From Sclerodactyla briareus (taxonomy: Eukaryota; Echinodermata; Holothuroidea; Dendrochirotida; Sclerodactylidae), in contig JAODTK010002455.1 of NCBI GenBank assembly GCA_026419785.1, positions 62,001 to 126,000 on the forward strand: 64,000 bases of DNA. Direction: 5' to 3'. This document shows positions 22,182 to 32,829 of the stretch, one piece after another; positions within the stretch are counted from its first letter, which is position 1; each line of letters starts with the position of its first letter. A model generated the notes under the pieces. That model saw only the letters and a list, made by a program, of their open reading frames with translations. It was not told where the DNA came from and did not search any database. Position numbers and translations under genes: made by a program.

Positions 22182-22315
22182 AACATCAAGGGAGATGCCC
22201 TGGGGAAGCGTAGCGGTCTTATGCCAGCATGGGGTCGTCAACACTACAGGGCCCACCTGCACATACCGTCTCGGCGCCCTCGCTCCAGCTGGTCCTAAGT
22301 AACATGACCTCGAAA
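22182..22315 (+). CDS. DEPDC5: Probable DEPDC5 linker exon between SHEN and DEP
   Basis: A GC-richer 134 bp segment has acceptor 'ttattattacctcag' and donor AAA|GTGAGG. The first frame reads NIKGDALGKRSGLMPA. After one missing base near 22226-22232, the second reads SMGSSTLQGPPAHTVSAPSL and then VLSNMTSK. Allowing for the lost base it is 45 codons and phase 0 at both ends, as the neighbouring exon requires. Composition fits the Gly/Ser/Pro linker of DEPDC5 at this place, but linkers are too variable for firm homology. Confidence 0.5.
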
Positions 22316-22533
22316 GTGAGGGCCCGGCACTCCCGGTAGCCCCCAGGGGCCACACAGGGAGCGGTTACTAAAAAATCAGCACTACAGGATATTGCAGCAT
22401 TCATGAAGGAAGAGCAAGTGTTACAAACAAAAAATATGTTCAATTTTTACTCTAGTAATTTACATAAAAATGATTGTTCATTGACAGTTATAATATGATG
22501 CCTCAGAATATCCTGGTATATCCTTCAATACAG

Positions 22534-22636
22534 ACTGTACTGATGACTGTTTGGTTACCAAAGAGTTTACAAACTTTGATATGTCAGAGAAGAAGTTTCA
22601 CGATGAGCTCAAATGTGTTACCCCTGCGTTGTGCAT
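22534..22636 (+). CDS. DEPDC5: Possible DEPDC5 linker exon before DEP
   Basis: An open segment reads CTDDCLVTKEFTNFDMSEKK and then FHDELKCVTPALC. It has acceptor 'atccttcaatacag' and donor GCAT|GTATGT. It ends with two bases left over, exactly what the DEP exon at 22797 needs. Its start would require one left-over base, whereas the preceding candidate ends in phase 0, so the start or the preceding exon is uncertain. There is no direct sequence match to vertebrate DEPDC5. Confidence 0.4.
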
Positions 22637-22796
22637 GTATGTGTAGAGGAGCATTAATTTAGCAGTCTAGATATAGTATTATCATATACTATCCACTGAT
22701 ATTAAAAACTGAATGTTGACTGAACTAATTAGACATTCTCATTGGCTATACATCTACAGGCCGTATTTGTCTTTGTTGTATTTTTCTTCTTCTCAG

Positions 22797-22937
22797 AAAA
22801 GTTGGGGGGAATGTGTTGTCTTCTGATCAGAGCAACTTCCCCCCTCACACGTTCATATCCCACGATGGTGCAGAGTGGGGGTGCAGGATAACATTGACAC
22901 TGGCCTCGCCTTGGAAGAAGCTATAAGCATACTGACT
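22797..22937 (+). CDS. DEPDC5: DEPDC5 exon, first part of DEP domain
   Basis: A 141 bp exon. It reads KVGGNVLSSDQSNFPPHTFI then SHDGAEW. After one missing G in the 5-G run at about 22878-22882 it continues VQDNIDTGLALEEAISILT. This matches the vertebrate pattern [25 protein letters not shown]...GI...AIDIMQ, i.e. the start of the DEP domain. The acceptor is 'tttttcttcttctcag' and the donor ACT|GTAAGA. A homopolymer loss is the simplest cause of the frame break. Confidence 0.9.
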
Positions 22938-23891
22938 GTAAGAATCTCACTCATCTATCCTTGTCTCGCCCGAGCAAATTTCAGGAAGCGGTTAGCGATG
23001 ACTTTGTTGTGCGTGTGTCCTGAAATATTTGAAGGAGAGGTCACTGGAAGTCAAAAAAAGTCTTATTCCCATGATACATTTTTCATACAACTTTAGTTGC
23101 AATTTCACGAAAACCTGGTAGACATGGTGAGCATTGCAGTCCTGATCAATTTTAAAGGTGGAATATAGTCACTGGTTTTATGCTGTGCATGTAAACCACT
23201 CAGAGGCTGGTGAACTATAGCCACCCCTATGTTGCGTTAGACTCTGCTGTTATTGTCTCCAAACTAGCAAATCCCTTTCTCCCTATCAGAATCAGAAGTT
23301 CAAAACAAGCTAAATAAATACCTAAACAAACAACCACTCATGCCAAGCAGGCGAGATAGACTAGTGATTCCAAAGCCCACAGGTTATTATAAGGTACTTG
23401 TCGAGCTGAGGATTGAACCTGTACAAGGTTTGACAAGGGTACAGACCTGGCATCTTTTCACAAAATATTACGACTGATCTTATTCTCACTTGTGATGATG
23501 AAGCCTCATACCTATCAAGCATAATATCGATCGGAACTGTTCCTAGCTGGTATAACAGAATTATGCCTCTTTGGCCAAATTTCAATGTGGTGGTAATCAC
23601 ATGTCATCTGATGCAGATGGCAACTGCCTACTACTTGTATACCTAGCTGGGCATGATGGTTTTGGGGGGATGGAGGGATGAGTTTGTTACGTTTCACATC
23701 TTCAGAAGTGAGTAAGGCAGGATCAAATTCATAGGGTTTTCTTCGTACATCCTGAAAGCAGTATATAGTACTTCCGTGCTGGTGTGTTAGTGAATAATAT
23801 CCATCTGGCCCTACACCAGCATGATGAGTATTATTTTCTATTGCATGTAAGCCATTCTTGAAAGAATTATTTCTCTCTTTTGATTTTCCAG
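22938..23891. other. DEPDC5 intron, nothing recognised
   Basis: No feature is supported. A 161-codon antisense frame at 23515-24000 overlaps the next exon and is taken as a shadow. Confidence 0.5.
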
Positions 23892-24006
23892 TCGGTATGG
23901 GAAAATAACTACATCCAGCCACTGTTCCCCTGCAAGCAGAGCACATCAACATTCCTGTATGGGTTTTACCTGTACTACATAACACAGACAGATGCCACAC
24001 AGTCAG
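23892..24006 (+). CDS. DEPDC5: DEPDC5 exon, end of DEP domain
   Basis: A 115 bp exon, uninterrupted, reading SVWENNYIQPLFPCKQSTST and then FLYGFYLYYITQTDATQS. The (T)F(I/L)YGFYFY(K) motif at the end of the DEPDC5 DEP domain is unmistakable. It starts in phase 0 and leaves one base. The acceptor is 'cttttgattttccag' and the donor CAG|GTTAGT. Confidence 0.92.
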
Positions 24007-25060
24007 GTTAGTTCATTACAACATTGCCACATTTTCAGCAAAAACTTGAATAATTTGTTTCAGAATAAAAAATGTGTGGTGTGCCAAATTTGATAAAAGT
24101 CAAGAAACAAATATGCATGTTTTTTCTCCACGTTTTAATTTCATATTGATAAAATGTCAAACATTTGGATCAGTCACCAGGTGAGTAGTTGACAGCAGCA
24201 CTGGATAGAATATACCACAGCATTCCTTGACTATAATAAATGTCAACTGAAGGGGAAGAATTGTTTTCAACAAAAATGGCAGAACTATAGAACATGAGTG
24301 ATGATATGTTGTTGAACACAACCTAACCTGCTCTGTCATGTTCATTATTGTCCCATCTCATGTGGTATGACAGTTGACAGAGTGTGTGCATACCACCCTG
24401 AAAATCAGTGTTCAAATCTCAATCAGGTCTTACCAAAGACTTTGAAAATGGAACCTGTAGCCCTCCTGTACACGCTCATCACAAGAGATTGGATCAGGAA
24501 CAAAAGAGGGTAGGCATCTGCATGTTGCCATCAGAGTCTTAAGCCTCCACAATGTTTTCTGCAACACAGAGCTATTTCTCTTACTGCTTTGGACCCCCTA
24601 CCTCCCCCTTCCACACTCCCCCTCCCCTCCCAACTTCCCACAAGTGGTTGTGTACCCTAGCTTGGTTGTTTTGTATGCTAAAGAAGACTTATTTCTTTAG
24701 AGGCAATATATACATGTCTTTTTTCAATGTTACAATGTTATGACGAAATTCATGAGGATTGTTGGTTATTATCCTAGCACACATTTAACCTATTGCCCAA
24801 ACCATCTCATTTCTATGCAGTGGCCAGCATATACATATCAGAGATGGAGTTAATTCCCCAGTAACAGTTAAGGCCTGATCAGTTTAACAGCTAGTCTCTG
24901 GCATCATCATAGGGACTGTTGGTTGGGCGCTTGCAGTTTCTGACATCAGATGGTACCGGGTTCCATATAACATGAACTTAAAGAAATCGGTTCCAATATC
25001 TGACCTAATTATAGCTGTAGTATTGTGTCACTATCCAGCACTCATTTCACTCAGCAGAAG
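24007..25060. other. DEPDC5 intron with a possible SINE
   Basis: At 24360-24530 the text 'cagtgttcaaatctcaatcagg' resembles a pol III B box, so a decayed tRNA-derived SINE is possible. The pyrimidine-rich patch at 24595-24640 is otherwise unremarkable. Confidence 0.35.
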
Positions 25061-25785
25061 TATTGTTATTCCACATGATTTTTTTATTCCTTGACAAAGT
25101 CAGAGAAATCAATGCCAGTCATACAGTGTGTTGCGTTTTTATGGTGTGTGTCCATGTGCATGTTCAACATTGTTAACACGATAACCAACCCCCCCCCCAA
25201 ATGGATGAAGTTCATACTTGGTATATGGGTTCCCCATAATGAGTACATGATTGTTTGTACCCTATTGTTTTGGGTCAGGTCAAAGGTCATCTGAGGTTGA
25301 AGCTGAAAATCTTGTTAAGTCCAGAATGCCTGGTTCGATCAGGTGATATTCGGTATTACAGATCTCTTTGGGGAGTACAAGGACACCCTATTGTTTTTTG
25401 GTGCTGGACTGGGGGTTAGCCTTAGAGAAAAATGGGAATTGTGAATAATTGATAATTTGGCAAAGTTTTAGCTTGTTACAAGATAACTCGACCTACCTGG
25501 ATGGATGAAGCTCATACATGGTGTGCAGGTTCTCCATGATGAGTATATGATTCCTTTTGGGGGTCGGTCAAAGGTCAACTGAGGTCAAGAGAGTTAAAGT
25601 CTGAGAATCTTGTTAACTTGATGAGTCCATAAGTGCCTGGTCCGATCAGGGTGAAATTTTGTTTGCCTCAAAGACCTCACCTGGATGGATGAAGTTCAAC
25701 TTAGTATGTGAGTTCCTCACAATGAGTACTACATGATCTCCATTGTAAATTCTGTAAGCATATGAACTTGGCAATGCTTAACTTG
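25060..25785 (+). repeat. ~300 bp repeat family (R300), plus-orientation array
   Basis: Two to three units share 'ttattccttgacaaagtcag', 'ggatggatgaagctcatacttggtatgtgggttccccataatgagtacatga' and 'ggtcaggtcaaaggtcatctgaggtcaaag.ctgaaaatc'. The 'ggatggatgaag' cores lie near 25201, 25500 and 25682. The same family occurs at 35460-38330 and about 59500-59810. It is non-coding. Confidence 0.85.
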
Positions 25786-26427
25786 ATCAAGTCAGGATCA
25801 GTTGAGGCATCACAAAGTCTCTTGTCTCCTTCTGGTTCATATTTCTCCTTTAGTGAGTTCAACTCATCTATTGAAGGACAACTGTAGGCTTTAAATACAA
25901 TAGAGTTTATATCGTTGTTAAGGAAAAACTATATATATAAATCCAAACCACATTTCAATCAATGTTTACTATGTGGAGCTCACGGTCTTTGAAGTTGGTC
26001 TATTAGGCAGAGGAAATGGGGAGAATCCCATTTGCCAATAATGTGGTTAGTCACAGTGAACAGCACAGAATTGGTTAGTATTCATTCCCTCATCCTGCAG
26101 ACGTTCTGTTGTCTTTCTTCCACCAAAGTTACACCGAAGGATTAACACCTACAACCCACGAAAGCCATCATCTCCCAAAAGACTAAATATGTCTCAAAGT
26201 GAAATTATTGTGTAGGATTATTAGGAAAACAAAGAATAGTTCCAGTGTTGTACAAGTGTCTTGCACAATACCCATGCACCAAATTTCAAAGCCTTTAACT
26301 CTGTAACGGAAAGCGCAGAATGCGGAATTTGAACGAACGCATTCAGTTTTTCTCCAGCTAATATATCAGCCTCTTTATTAATTATCCTGCAGCTGTCTTT
26401 TCAATAACATCATTTCTGTACACACAG
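25786..26427. other. DEPDC5 intron, nothing recognised
   Basis: AT-rich intron ending in the acceptor 'ttctgtacacacag' at 26427. Confidence 0.5.
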
Positions 26428-26526
26428 GGAAGACAAAGACCCCGACCCAAGCTCCTCACCCGGACCCAAGCTGGTTTGAAGCAGCTTGTATCCCCCCAAA
26501 GGATGAGACAACATCAGAGGAGGAGA
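26428..26526 (+). CDS. DEPDC5: DEPDC5 exon after DEP domain
   Basis: A 99 bp exon, uninterrupted. With the one base left by the DEP exon it reads GKTKTPTQAPHPDPSWFEAA and then CIPPKDETTSEEE. It corresponds to the stretch with KWFEVAF in vertebrates, here PSWFEAA. The phase fits the upstream exon exactly. The donor is A|GTAAGT. Identity is modest, so the call leans on position and phase. Confidence 0.75.
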
Positions 26527-27179
26527 GTAAGTTATTCAATAATAATGTAATATAAATATATCTGAGACTTATATAGCACCACAGTGAACGAAGCCACTTT
26601 CAATTTGTGATCACCTGGGGAAATGGGACTCATGACAATCTGGAGACAAATTCCAGCAGCTAATACAGCGCCACATTTAGCACCTTGGTAACGACCAGCA
26701 TGTAGATGAAGTGTGTTGTACTTTTCAGACACCATGGAGAGCTGTTCGGTCTATGTGATTGGAACTCAAAATTTACACATACATACCAAAGCTCTACAGA
26801 TGAGCTAAGTGATTTCCAAATGAGATATTAATAACATATTCTATGACATTCAGAATTTCAAATACGGAAGATGAATCGTGCCTCTGCCTGGTTATGCGTG
26901 GGGGTATCAGGGTTGTATTTTACAATTTGTAGGATTGAAGGATTGTAGTTTGTGGGTTGGATTTTGATTTTGACAGACACGCGTCGGAGCCTATTGGAAG
27001 CCTCTTTTTTCCCGCAGTGCTGTTGGACAAGGCATGTCCCCTGAAATGTCCCATGTAAAAGTGGGTACCTTGTGAGGTGACTTGTGAAGTGTAGTGAGCG
27101 CTGTAGGTTGCTGCCCTATTGGGAAGAAAGACCCCGGGGGACATGATATGGAAGTACTGGGAATGGTGCTTCGGAGGGA

Positions 27180-27322
27180 ACAAGCCAGAAATGCACGCTA
27201 TCTAGCAAGGGTGTGACTAGTCACTAATGATCAGGGGTAATATCTGTGAAGCGCTTTGAGCATGTGGAAGAAGTGCTATATCAGCACTGGATATTATTAT
27301 TATTATTGTTATTATTATTATA
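27180..27322 (+). mobile_element. L2-like LINE/SINE 3' tail
   Basis: 'ctgtgaagcgctttgagcatgtggaagaagtgctatatcagcactggatattattatt' is the conserved 3' end used by L2-clade LINEs and their SINE partners. It is followed by a (TTA)n-type tail at 27294-27322. The body may extend upstream to about 26880. Confidence 0.75.
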
Positions 27323-27639
27323 ATGGTGGGAGTTGACTGCATGTAGACGGCCTGGGGATATTAAACATAGATGGGACAATGAAACTGACGGAACATTGAT
27401 GAGAAGATCTTGATGGAACGCCAACATCAAACAAAGGGAACGTCGGACTGACAATACTTCTTTCAGCATTCCATCAGTGCTCTGTCTGCAATCCGTCTAT
27501 ACATGCAATGGTGACGGAATAAAGATGTGACAGATTCTTGATGAGAGAATTGATGAGTGACGGATAGTGTCCCGTCTGTCAAACCATCCGTACAAAAAAC
27601 GAAGGAGTCCTGACAGAAAAAATTGAGACACAACCTCAT

Positions 27640-27860
27640 AATGGAGTGTTAACAGGCCAAAAACCCCTGTGAACCCTCATCAGTGTGAACCTGGTTCGAC
27701 CCCAATTTGGGGACTCAACGAGAATGTTGCTCTAGTTTGTTAATTTATCCCCATGCACTCTACACAGTTAATGTTAACAGGTTGCACCATGGTAGCTAGG
27801 AAAAAGGAGGTTCAGTGTCTTGTCTGAACAAAGTTTGGAGAGAGACATATCGACCACTTG
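27640..27860 (+). mobile_element. SINE-like element
   Basis: Contains 'gaacctggttcgaccccaatttgggg', a good B-box-like tRNA T-arm, and downstream 'aggttcagtgtcttgtctgaacaa', typical SINE body text. No A box or target duplication was confirmed. Confidence 0.4.
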
Positions 27861-28389
27861 TTGTGTGTATGCATGTCTGTTTGCATGTTTGTGGGTAGTG
27901 TCATGCTTGCCTGTTAGCAGGTTTTTTGTCAGCAACTATAAGACTGATTTTGAGAAAAATTTAAGTAGATTTTTGTGATAGTGGGCCTGGATGAACCCTA
28001 TCTGAGTACATTCTGGGCATGAAAATCAGTATCTGAGTATGATAATTAGCCTTTTTATGTAGTTTATTGTTCAAACTCGTTAGCAAGTGTATGGATGAAC
28101 CACATGGCTGGTAGTCTACCTGACTAGATTCCAGCATACAATATGCTAATTTTATGACAAAATTTAGAATTTGTTCAATCCTAAAAAAACTTAAAGTTGA
28201 TATGGTCATATGATTGATTCCTATGAATATTGTATGTGGGATCAGGGTTGGGTGCACACCAACTGATGAGACTTTGAGCACTTAAGTGACTGAGCTTAAT
28301 TGTTAGCAAGATTATAGACAGACTCTAGGAGCTATGGTCTAAGGTGACATGGTTTGGCATATAAGTTCAAGATAAGTAAGTCACTTCAA

Positions 28390-28990
28390 ACTGATAGATT
28401 CCCAGACATTAAAATATGCAAATGAGGTAGCTACTTCTGCAAGATTGTCCCATTTCTTTTGAAAAAATTGGGGATAATATGGTCTATTATTAGTACCGAA
28501 AGTTTGAAAAAAGATCTCTGGTCCCGAAAGGTCATTGAAATGTGTCGCATTTGCATAAATTTGCTAATTTTCGAAAGTCTGTTGAATTTCCATGAAACTT
28601 AGTGGATGTAGTATGCCTTTGGTCATGAGTTTGAAATGAGTGTGTTGAGGGCATTGGCATTGGTGTCTAATAATTAGAATACTTTTCGCATAATTTAAAC
28701 ATTCGTTGTATTTTTATGAATCTTGGGAGCTGTGGTACACCTTTGCTCTGGAATAATTCATCTAATTTCCAAATACTTGTTGGACCTATTTCAATATCTG
28801 AAATCAGGATGGTTGGTACAATCTGAATGCCAAACAGGAGGGACCACTGATCAAGAAACAGGATTAGAGATTTGAGATCCAACCGTTCAGATTTGAACTA
28901 AGTTACCTCACAAAGGAGCTTTGCCACACTAGCAAATTTTGCGCATTTCGAACAGTATCTGCTAACTCGGGTCTGGCATTGAGGTTTTAA
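28390..28990 (+). repeat. Diverged AT-rich repeat with TTTGCATAA motifs
   Basis: Loosely repeated text with 'gcaaatgag', 'tttgcataaatttgctaatttt', 'ttttcgcataattt' and 'catgaa.ctt.gg.g.tgtggta' elements spaced by roughly 150-170 bp. Similar text recurs at 43740-43925 and, inverted, at 61840-62000. Confidence 0.45.
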
Positions 28991-30251
28991 TTTCCTCTAT
29001 AAAAGACTCACAGGATACTTTGAGAAGTTATGTTGACATGATCATTTTACAATGAATAACAATTTCCTTAGTAAACTGTGTGCACTTGTTTGAGCTATTG
29101 TTGGTATCAATCACAGCACCATTGTGATGGTTCATTGATCAGCTGGCATGCCTTCTGAGCCTGTAGATATTGAGCTCTGTCTCAGAGCACTCTACTGATA
29201 CCCTTCTTGGTCGTTGTGACTTGTCAACTGACCATCTCCATGGTTTGAATTATGTCTGTTTAGGGTCACTAAGGGGGGTAGGGCAGAGCTCATGTGGGTT
29301 GTGAAGCAAACACTGACTAACCAAGTTGGCGCCCAAGCACTCACAGCCGGCTAATCTCGCCCTGGGAATGAAATGCCACCCCCCTCTCCAAGACTGACCC
29401 ATTCACAACTAGAGTGCTTAAAAAAGATGGTGCAGCAGCAGTGACTGAGGGTTAATGGTAATGTTGTATGTGCCTGGCTCTCTCCTTTTTGGTCTCTAAT
29501 GGAGATAACCATATTGCCCTTTTGTCATGGGTCAAATCAAATCTCATTGAGGGGGGGTGGGTGCCATGGGAGGGGGGGTGAATGGTGTTAACCCTCTCCT
29601 TCCATATTTGATCAATTCTCAAAGTGGCAGTAAAGTAACCAAAAAAGATGAGGCTGTCCCCAATATTAGCCTGGATTGTTCTGATTTGATGGTTCCTGAT
29701 TTGAAAGATGGTCACTGATTTTGAATGGTTCCTGATTGTCCTGTTTCCCTGCATGAAGGTCACCCCCCACCTGTCTTCAGGTACATATACTCTTTAATAA
29801 CCGCCCCGGGGGGGGGGGGGCATTACATTTTCAAAGAGGGGGCATTATTTGAGGGTAATTTTCTAAAGCCAAATAATTTTGCGGTATAGGCTGCCCATAC
29901 TTACTGTCTTAGGCTACTTCCCAAATAATACTTTTGTATAGCCTGTTTAGGACCATTTTTCACCCGTTACTTGGTAAAATAAGCTTCCTAACCTTCATTG
30001 GATGGTCCCAAGAAGAGGGGAGGGGCTTCTAATTACAGGGGGGGGGGGTTCTATACAGATATAGTATTTCTTTGAATAATGTAATAGCAGATTCGTATCA
30101 TTCCTTTTCTATGATAAAATCCCAAATGTTCATTTGGCCTCATCCTTCCTATGCGAGTTTAAAAGTTTCACAACTTCTTAGAGAAAAAACCCTAATATTC
30201 ATACACCATTATTGAATTTGAATTTGAGAAATTTTGCTTTTACCTCTACAG

Positions 30252-30409
30252 AGTCAAGGCCCAGTACAAGCATCTGAGTTTGAGGTCGTAATACTTATTT
30301 CCTGAGCGGTCTGGGAGTGCCAGCTGGGGCTTTTCATGATTCTCATCCGAATCGAAGCTTGAAATTGAACTCCATGGGTCACCTCCAGTCCTCTAGCCCT
30401 CATGAAACG
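30252..30409 (+). CDS. DEPDC5: DEPDC5 exon with several frame breaks
   Basis: A 158 bp exon with acceptor 'gcttttacctctacag' and donor ACG|GTAAGA. Three frames are needed. The first reads VKAQYKHLSL, then PERSGSASWGFS and LEIELH, then (W)VTSS. This fits the DEPDC5 C-terminal-domain segment where a strand is followed by NRTDRLEW...YHG...FEIKLHWMAVT. The loss of one T at 'ccatggg' would restore the conserved HW. Multiple indels make this exon less certain than its neighbours, but the LEIELH(W)VT match in the expected order is good. Confidence 0.7.
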
Positions 30410-31014
30410 GTAAGATGGCCGGTCATGTAAACTATATGAGCCTTAATCACGTTTTTTTTTTTGCTTCTTCTACTAGAGGAGGAATTAGGGGGGTTGGGTG
30501 TGCGTGACGTGGAATGGTGTAGGTCTTGCAAGGGAAGCGAGTCAAATTCAATCTTGCTGACAGCTCTGTTCATTAGCTCAAAACCAGCTATGCTTGTATA
30601 TCTGATATTCGATTACAAATCATCCAAAGGGCTCTATAGACAAACATTGCAATAGACCTATTCATATGTTTGAATAAATCTGGATGCCTCCAGATTGGAT
30701 GCAGTGGAATCCCAAATTGGGGTGTTGTACAACATCCTTAATAAATAGCTCCATGATCAGGACACATGTTGAAAAGAGCAAAAAAGTTTGCGGCATTGGT
30801 CTCGCAGGGACTACAGATCAGCCATGACTCCAACATTTGACTATTTGTAAGGAAACCACTTGTAGGAAGAGAACTCACATCATGGAACATAACTCTACCT
30901 GGGGGGTTTATTCGGCTGCTAAGCCTTTCACTTGCTCTACTTCATCTTGAATCTTATCTCTCAGTTTTTTCAAACTTCCCTCTCATACCATCCTGCCATT
31001 TTCCTACTCCCTAG
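30410..31014. other. DEPDC5 intron, nothing recognised
   Basis: Contains an open frame at 30461-30655 behind a good acceptor. It is not taken as an exon because the equivalent DEPDC5 segment is already provided by 30252-30409. Confidence 0.5.
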
Positions 31015-31209
31015 ATCTACTGGCTGTGCCCGGAGTGTCCTGCAGTTATGGCCCTCCATCTCTCGTCCCGGTCATCATTGATCCATTTGGGACCCAGGAA
31101 GGATATAACTACCCCGATAAGCAGACCTTGTTCATCCCTCTGAGGTGCCAATCATGGGTCAAAACGATCCTGGTGAAATAGAGCAGATAAGGAAAGCTAT
31201 CCTATTAAG
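31015..31209 (+). CDS. DEPDC5: DEPDC5 exon, C-terminal domain, frame breaks
   Basis: A 195 bp exon. It includes LVPVIIDPF...DKQTLFIPL, matching the conserved LVPVLEGPF...AQLFIPL of DEPDC5. A one-base loss near 31140 then moves it to EVPIMGQNDPGEIEQIRKAI followed by LLR, matching ...YWDRMHLFQEAIAHRF. The 5' part also seems to need small corrections, since YW..ARS-like text precedes LVPV in different frames. The acceptor is 'ttttcctactccctag' and the donor AAG|GTTTGT. Confidence 0.85.
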
Positions 31210-32708
31210 GTTTGTTAGGATTCAATCTACTACCCGTATTCATTCGCTAAGCACCCAGGGTGCTTGCAAGTTTAAAGGATTGGCGTTTACGAGAGTATAG
31301 CTTATACTGACTATTTTTTCCCATAATCATATTGGGGAGGTCGGGTTGTAGAGGGGGGCGGCGATGCACTGCATGTTGAAAAAAGCAATACATGGATTTG
31401 CTTCAACCTGTGTGATATTATGAATGTGTAATTGTACGTAAACAGGAATATCGAGCAACAATGTTCAATTTTCTGCACCCTTGTGTTTTTGGTAATCTAC
31501 CTGCTTTGCAAAAAAGTTTGGTGGGCGCTTACGTGAATGGGGGCTCTTTAAGCGTAATGAAGACGTCTAAACTTCGAGGATTGACAAAATTCTGAGGTTT
31601 TCATTTGTATACCTCTCATCCTCTCTGTAGGACCTGGATTTTTTATTCCAGACTATAGTTTCTCTTTCACAGTAAGCAACAGTAAATAACTAAATCCCAC
31701 TATTTGGTTCCGTTATACAACCATGATTTTCTGATATGTAATTACTTCTTGGAAGATGAAATCTTTTCAAGAAAATCTGTGGTTGTGCAAGTTTCCACCT
31801 GCTCAAGAACATTTAGCATACTTCATGAAGTTGGGTATTCGAGAGATGCGTTGAGGGAGAAGTTTTCCAGCAGTGGTGTGCAAGGCTTGTCTTTGTCTCA
31901 TGAAAACCACATTCTTGTAATATCGTTAATGTTGGATTCCATAATTGTGGACAGTGCTATGGAAATTATTGATGGAACATTGTATTTTTATGATACTTAC
32001 CACATGAACTCTAATACCCTTCTTCTGATGAGGGCATCACTTGCTTCTGTTCTTGTCTCTTAGAAACTATGCTGTCTCCACTTGATGTATTTGCTGATCC
32101 ATGGAAACAGCAGCCGGGACACTTCCCTAACTTATTACATCAATTGCAGGCACCAAACGATCGCTTTTCTGTGTATTCTAAGGTGTCAACAACTTTCAAT
32201 TTTTCTCTGAAACTGACTTTTAACATAACTGGTCCACTTCATAACCATAACTGACGAAGTTTCATTTGTTTTGTTTTTTCATAGTTATAGTTCGTAGGCA
32301 TCTTAATATTTCCTGAGTCTCTTCTTGAGTGCAATATTCAGCCACATTGTCATGGTGATAATCAAACCACACAGGCACAGAGGGCACCTGTGTCATCGTA
32401 TTCACCAATCTTGATCAAAGTGTCAAGTGGAATATAGTGCACAATGTAACCTTTGCTGTACCTAGACAATCATGTTCCCCTGGGCCCCTATAAACCCCCC
32501 TTGACATTCTCCCTCTTCTCCTACTATCAGTCACACAGTTAATATTTATTCCATATGCATAAGCTCTGTCCTTAGCGGAGGTGACACGGACAGAATACAT
32601 TTCTTGATTCATACTTCATTGACTTGCCCCTAATAATGCTCCCAATGTTAGTGTAGGCTAGTTTTCTCTTTTCCTATTATACCTTTTCCCTCCTTTCATT
32701 TTGCTCAG
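31210..32708. other. DEPDC5 intron, with one unassigned ORF
   Basis: A 119-codon plus-strand frame at 31704-32063 has no recognisable motif and AT-rich codon use. It may be part of an unidentified repeat or chance. Nothing else is supported. Confidence 0.4.
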
Positions 32709-32788
32709 TTGGCTTCATGCTAACCACACCATCAAGTTGCCCAGTGACCCGCCGCATGCAGCTTACAGGATCGGACTTCATTCTCACA
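32709..32788 (+). CDS. DEPDC5: DEPDC5 exon, late C-terminal domain (tentative)
   Basis: Behind the acceptor 'ttcattttgctcag' an open segment reads GFMLTTPSSCPVTRRMQLTG and then SDFILT. This fits the vertebrate pattern RFGFVQDKY...YIHVTGTVFLQL in length and in the (M/I)xxTG..F motif. The donor is ACA|GTACGT. The phase with the previous exon is off by one base, as elsewhere in this gene. The stop codon is not in this exon. Confidence 0.6.
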
Positions 32789-32829
32789 GTACGTGCATGT
32801 CATTGGTCATAGCCTTCGTCAAACGACAG

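Larger units (their letters stand above)
26527..30251. other. DEPDC5 intron with repeats
   Basis: Includes the L2-like tail at 27180-27322, a SINE-like stretch at 27640-27860 with a 'ggttcgacccc' B-box-like motif, a diverged repeat with 'tttgcataa' text at about 28400-28990, and G tracts at 29806-29820 and 30040-30050. No further exon was found. Confidence 0.5.
6062..32788 (+). other. DEPDC5: DEPDC5 gene, partial (GATOR1 subunit)
   Basis: DEPDC5 (Iml1) forms the GATOR1 complex with NPRL2 and NPRL3. GATOR1 acts at the lysosome as the GTPase-activating complex for RagA/B and so restrains mTORC1 when amino acids are scarce. Up to thirteen plus-strand segments collinear with the animal protein are found between these coordinates. 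They run from the start of the SHEN region (DWKSLTT...) through the DEP domain (HTFISHDGAEW, FLYGFYLYYI) into the C-terminal domain (LEIELH, LVPVIIDPF, LFIPL). The N-terminal and SABA regions are not seen in the window, and neither is the conserved last exon(s). Splice sites are GT-AG and most phases agree. Several exons contain one-base frame breaks, which suggests sequence errors or, less likely, a pseudogene. Confidence 0.9.

Noticed and set aside
23515-24000. 161-codon minus-strand ORF
   Set aside because: It overlaps the clear plus-strand DEPDC5 exon at 23892-24006 in antisense and has no recognisable protein content.
30461-30655. Open frame behind a good acceptor, with an EWC.SC motif reminiscent of the LEWCSC stretch of DEPDC5
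   Set aside because: The equivalent DEPDC5 segment, followed by the LEIELH(W)VT block, is already provided by 30252-30409. The downstream residues of this frame do not match.
31704-32063. 119-codon plus-strand ORF in a DEPDC5 intron
   Set aside because: AT-rich, with no motif, no splice-consistent role and no DEPDC5 similarity. Kept only as an unassigned frame.
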